This document shows, in pieces, positions 63,130 through 64,000 of a stretch of 64,000 nt of DNA. Every line of letters starts with the position of its first letter. Position 1 is the stretch's first letter. Source of the DNA: Acidobacteriaceae bacterium (GTDB lineage Bacteria > Acidobacteriota > Terriglobia > Terriglobales > Acidobacteriaceae); NCBI GenBank assembly GCA_030038195.1, contig JASHPJ010000024.1, forward strand, positions 38,332 through 102,331, read 5' to 3'. Under the pieces are notes generated by a model, which saw only the letters and a program-made list of their open reading frames with translations, was not told the origin of the DNA and ran no database searches. A program made the position numbers and the translations under genes.

Positions 63130-64000
63130 TCACCGCGACGCTTCCATGCCCGCACCCGCGTGCGCGTCGGCAAACTCGTCGATCGCCTGGTACGTCTCCA
63201 CGTTGCGCAGGATGGCTTCCACGTATTCGCGCGTCTGCGTAAACGGGATCGACTCCACGAACTCATCCATGCCCTGGTACGGACCCGCAGACTGCCAATC
63301 GGTCACGCGGTTGTCGCCCGCGTTGTACGCGGCCAGCGCGTACTCCTCCACGCCGTTGAACTTGTCCAGCATCTGGCGCAGGTAGCGCGTGCCCAGCCGG
63401 ATGTTGATCTCAGGATCGAGAAGCTGGAAGGTCTGGAAGCGCGTCATGCCCTCCTGGCGCGCCAGCGTGCGGCCTACCGAGGGCAGCAACTGCATCAGCC
63501 CATACGCGTTGGCATAGGAGATTGCCGAGGGATTGAACTCCGACTCCTGGCGAATGAGCGAAGCCACCAGGTACGGATTCAGATTGTTCTTTGCCGACTC
63601 GGCCTTGATCGTCTCCCAGTACGGCTCGGGAAAGAGAATGTGCCAGTAGATGAGCGGAATCGAGGAGATCGACGCCGTGGACGCGTAGGGCAGCGCACGC
63701 TTGAGCGCACGCAGGGCACGAAACGTCTCGCCGTAGCTTGAATAAATTTGCGCCTCGGCCAGCGCGCTCCATGACTCGGAGTCGGGATCGGCCTTGATCT
63801 CTTCGGCGATGTACTCGTTCAGCCCCGCGTTCGCGATCAGCCGCGCCTTGGCGAGATGCGGGCTGTCGGCGGGAAAGGTGTCCACGAGCTTGGGCTCAGG
63901 CAATGGCTGGAACTGATCGAGCTCGGGTTCGCCCACCGCGGTGTGCGAGCCCGCCGGCGGCAATTTGCCCAGCGCCGCCAGCCGCTCGCGTGCCATCTGC
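63130..64000 (-). CDS. Soluble lytic murein transglycosylase (Slt family), partial at window edge
   Basis: NNLNPYLVASLIRQESEFNPSAISYANAYGLMQLLPSVGRTLAR; EYALAAYNAGDNRV; ORF continues past 64000. Confidence 0.92.
   Translation of the reverse strand, partial: QMARERLAALGKLPPAGSHTAVGEPELDQFQPLPEPKLVDTFPADSPHLAKARLIANAGLNEYIAEEIKADPDSESWSALAEAQIYSSYGETFRALRALKRALPYASTASISSIPLIYWHILFPEPYWETIKAESAKNNLNPYLVASLIRQESEFNPSAISYANAYGLMQLLPSVGRTLARQEGMTRFQTFQLLDPEINIRLGTRYLRQMLDKFNGVEEYALAAYNAGDNRVTDWQSAGPYQGMDEFVESIPFTQTREYVEAILRNVETYQAIDEFADAHAGAGMEASR

Overview
High-GC bacterial chromosome segment. The gene families and intergenic repeat styles resemble an Acidobacteriia/Terriglobales-type genome, but that placement is inference. 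I support about 43 protein-coding genes. They include hemH(partial)-hemE, an ABC-2 exporter, an enolase-superfamily enzyme, two APC permeases, thiE, dinB-like, a PQQ dehydrogenase with two inserted cytochrome c domains next to a multicopper oxidase, a repeat-rich MlaD/MCE protein, acpS, recG, a Gfo/Idh/MocA oxidoreductase, an AAA+ ATPase, a second ABC-2 exporter, an acyltransferase, queA, polA, msrA, a SpoIIE-type phosphatase, an M48 protease, an excisionase-like HTH protein, an aminopeptidase P-like gene, accB-accC, a membrane-protein/alpha-beta-hydrolase pair, mqnA, a YchF-like GTPase, a ZIP transporter, a GT2, a histidine kinase lacking the H-box His coupled to a stand-alone KdpD sensor domain, a beta-helix protein, GH3, an mdtABC/oprM-like RND operon and a lytic transglycosylase (partial). 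I saw no rRNA, tRNA, CRISPR array or transposase gene. The most interesting unexplained signal is non-coding. At least two families of small TIR-bounded elements occur, one carrying a hairpin whose position is conserved but whose stem sequence differs in every copy. One element terminus supplies the stop codon of two unrelated genes. There are also heptanucleotide arrays, paired hairpins with fixed 42-bp spacing, GTGCCCC...GCAC hairpin elements, and a palindrome inside queA. All calls come from reading the sequence and supplied ORF translations; no database search was run.
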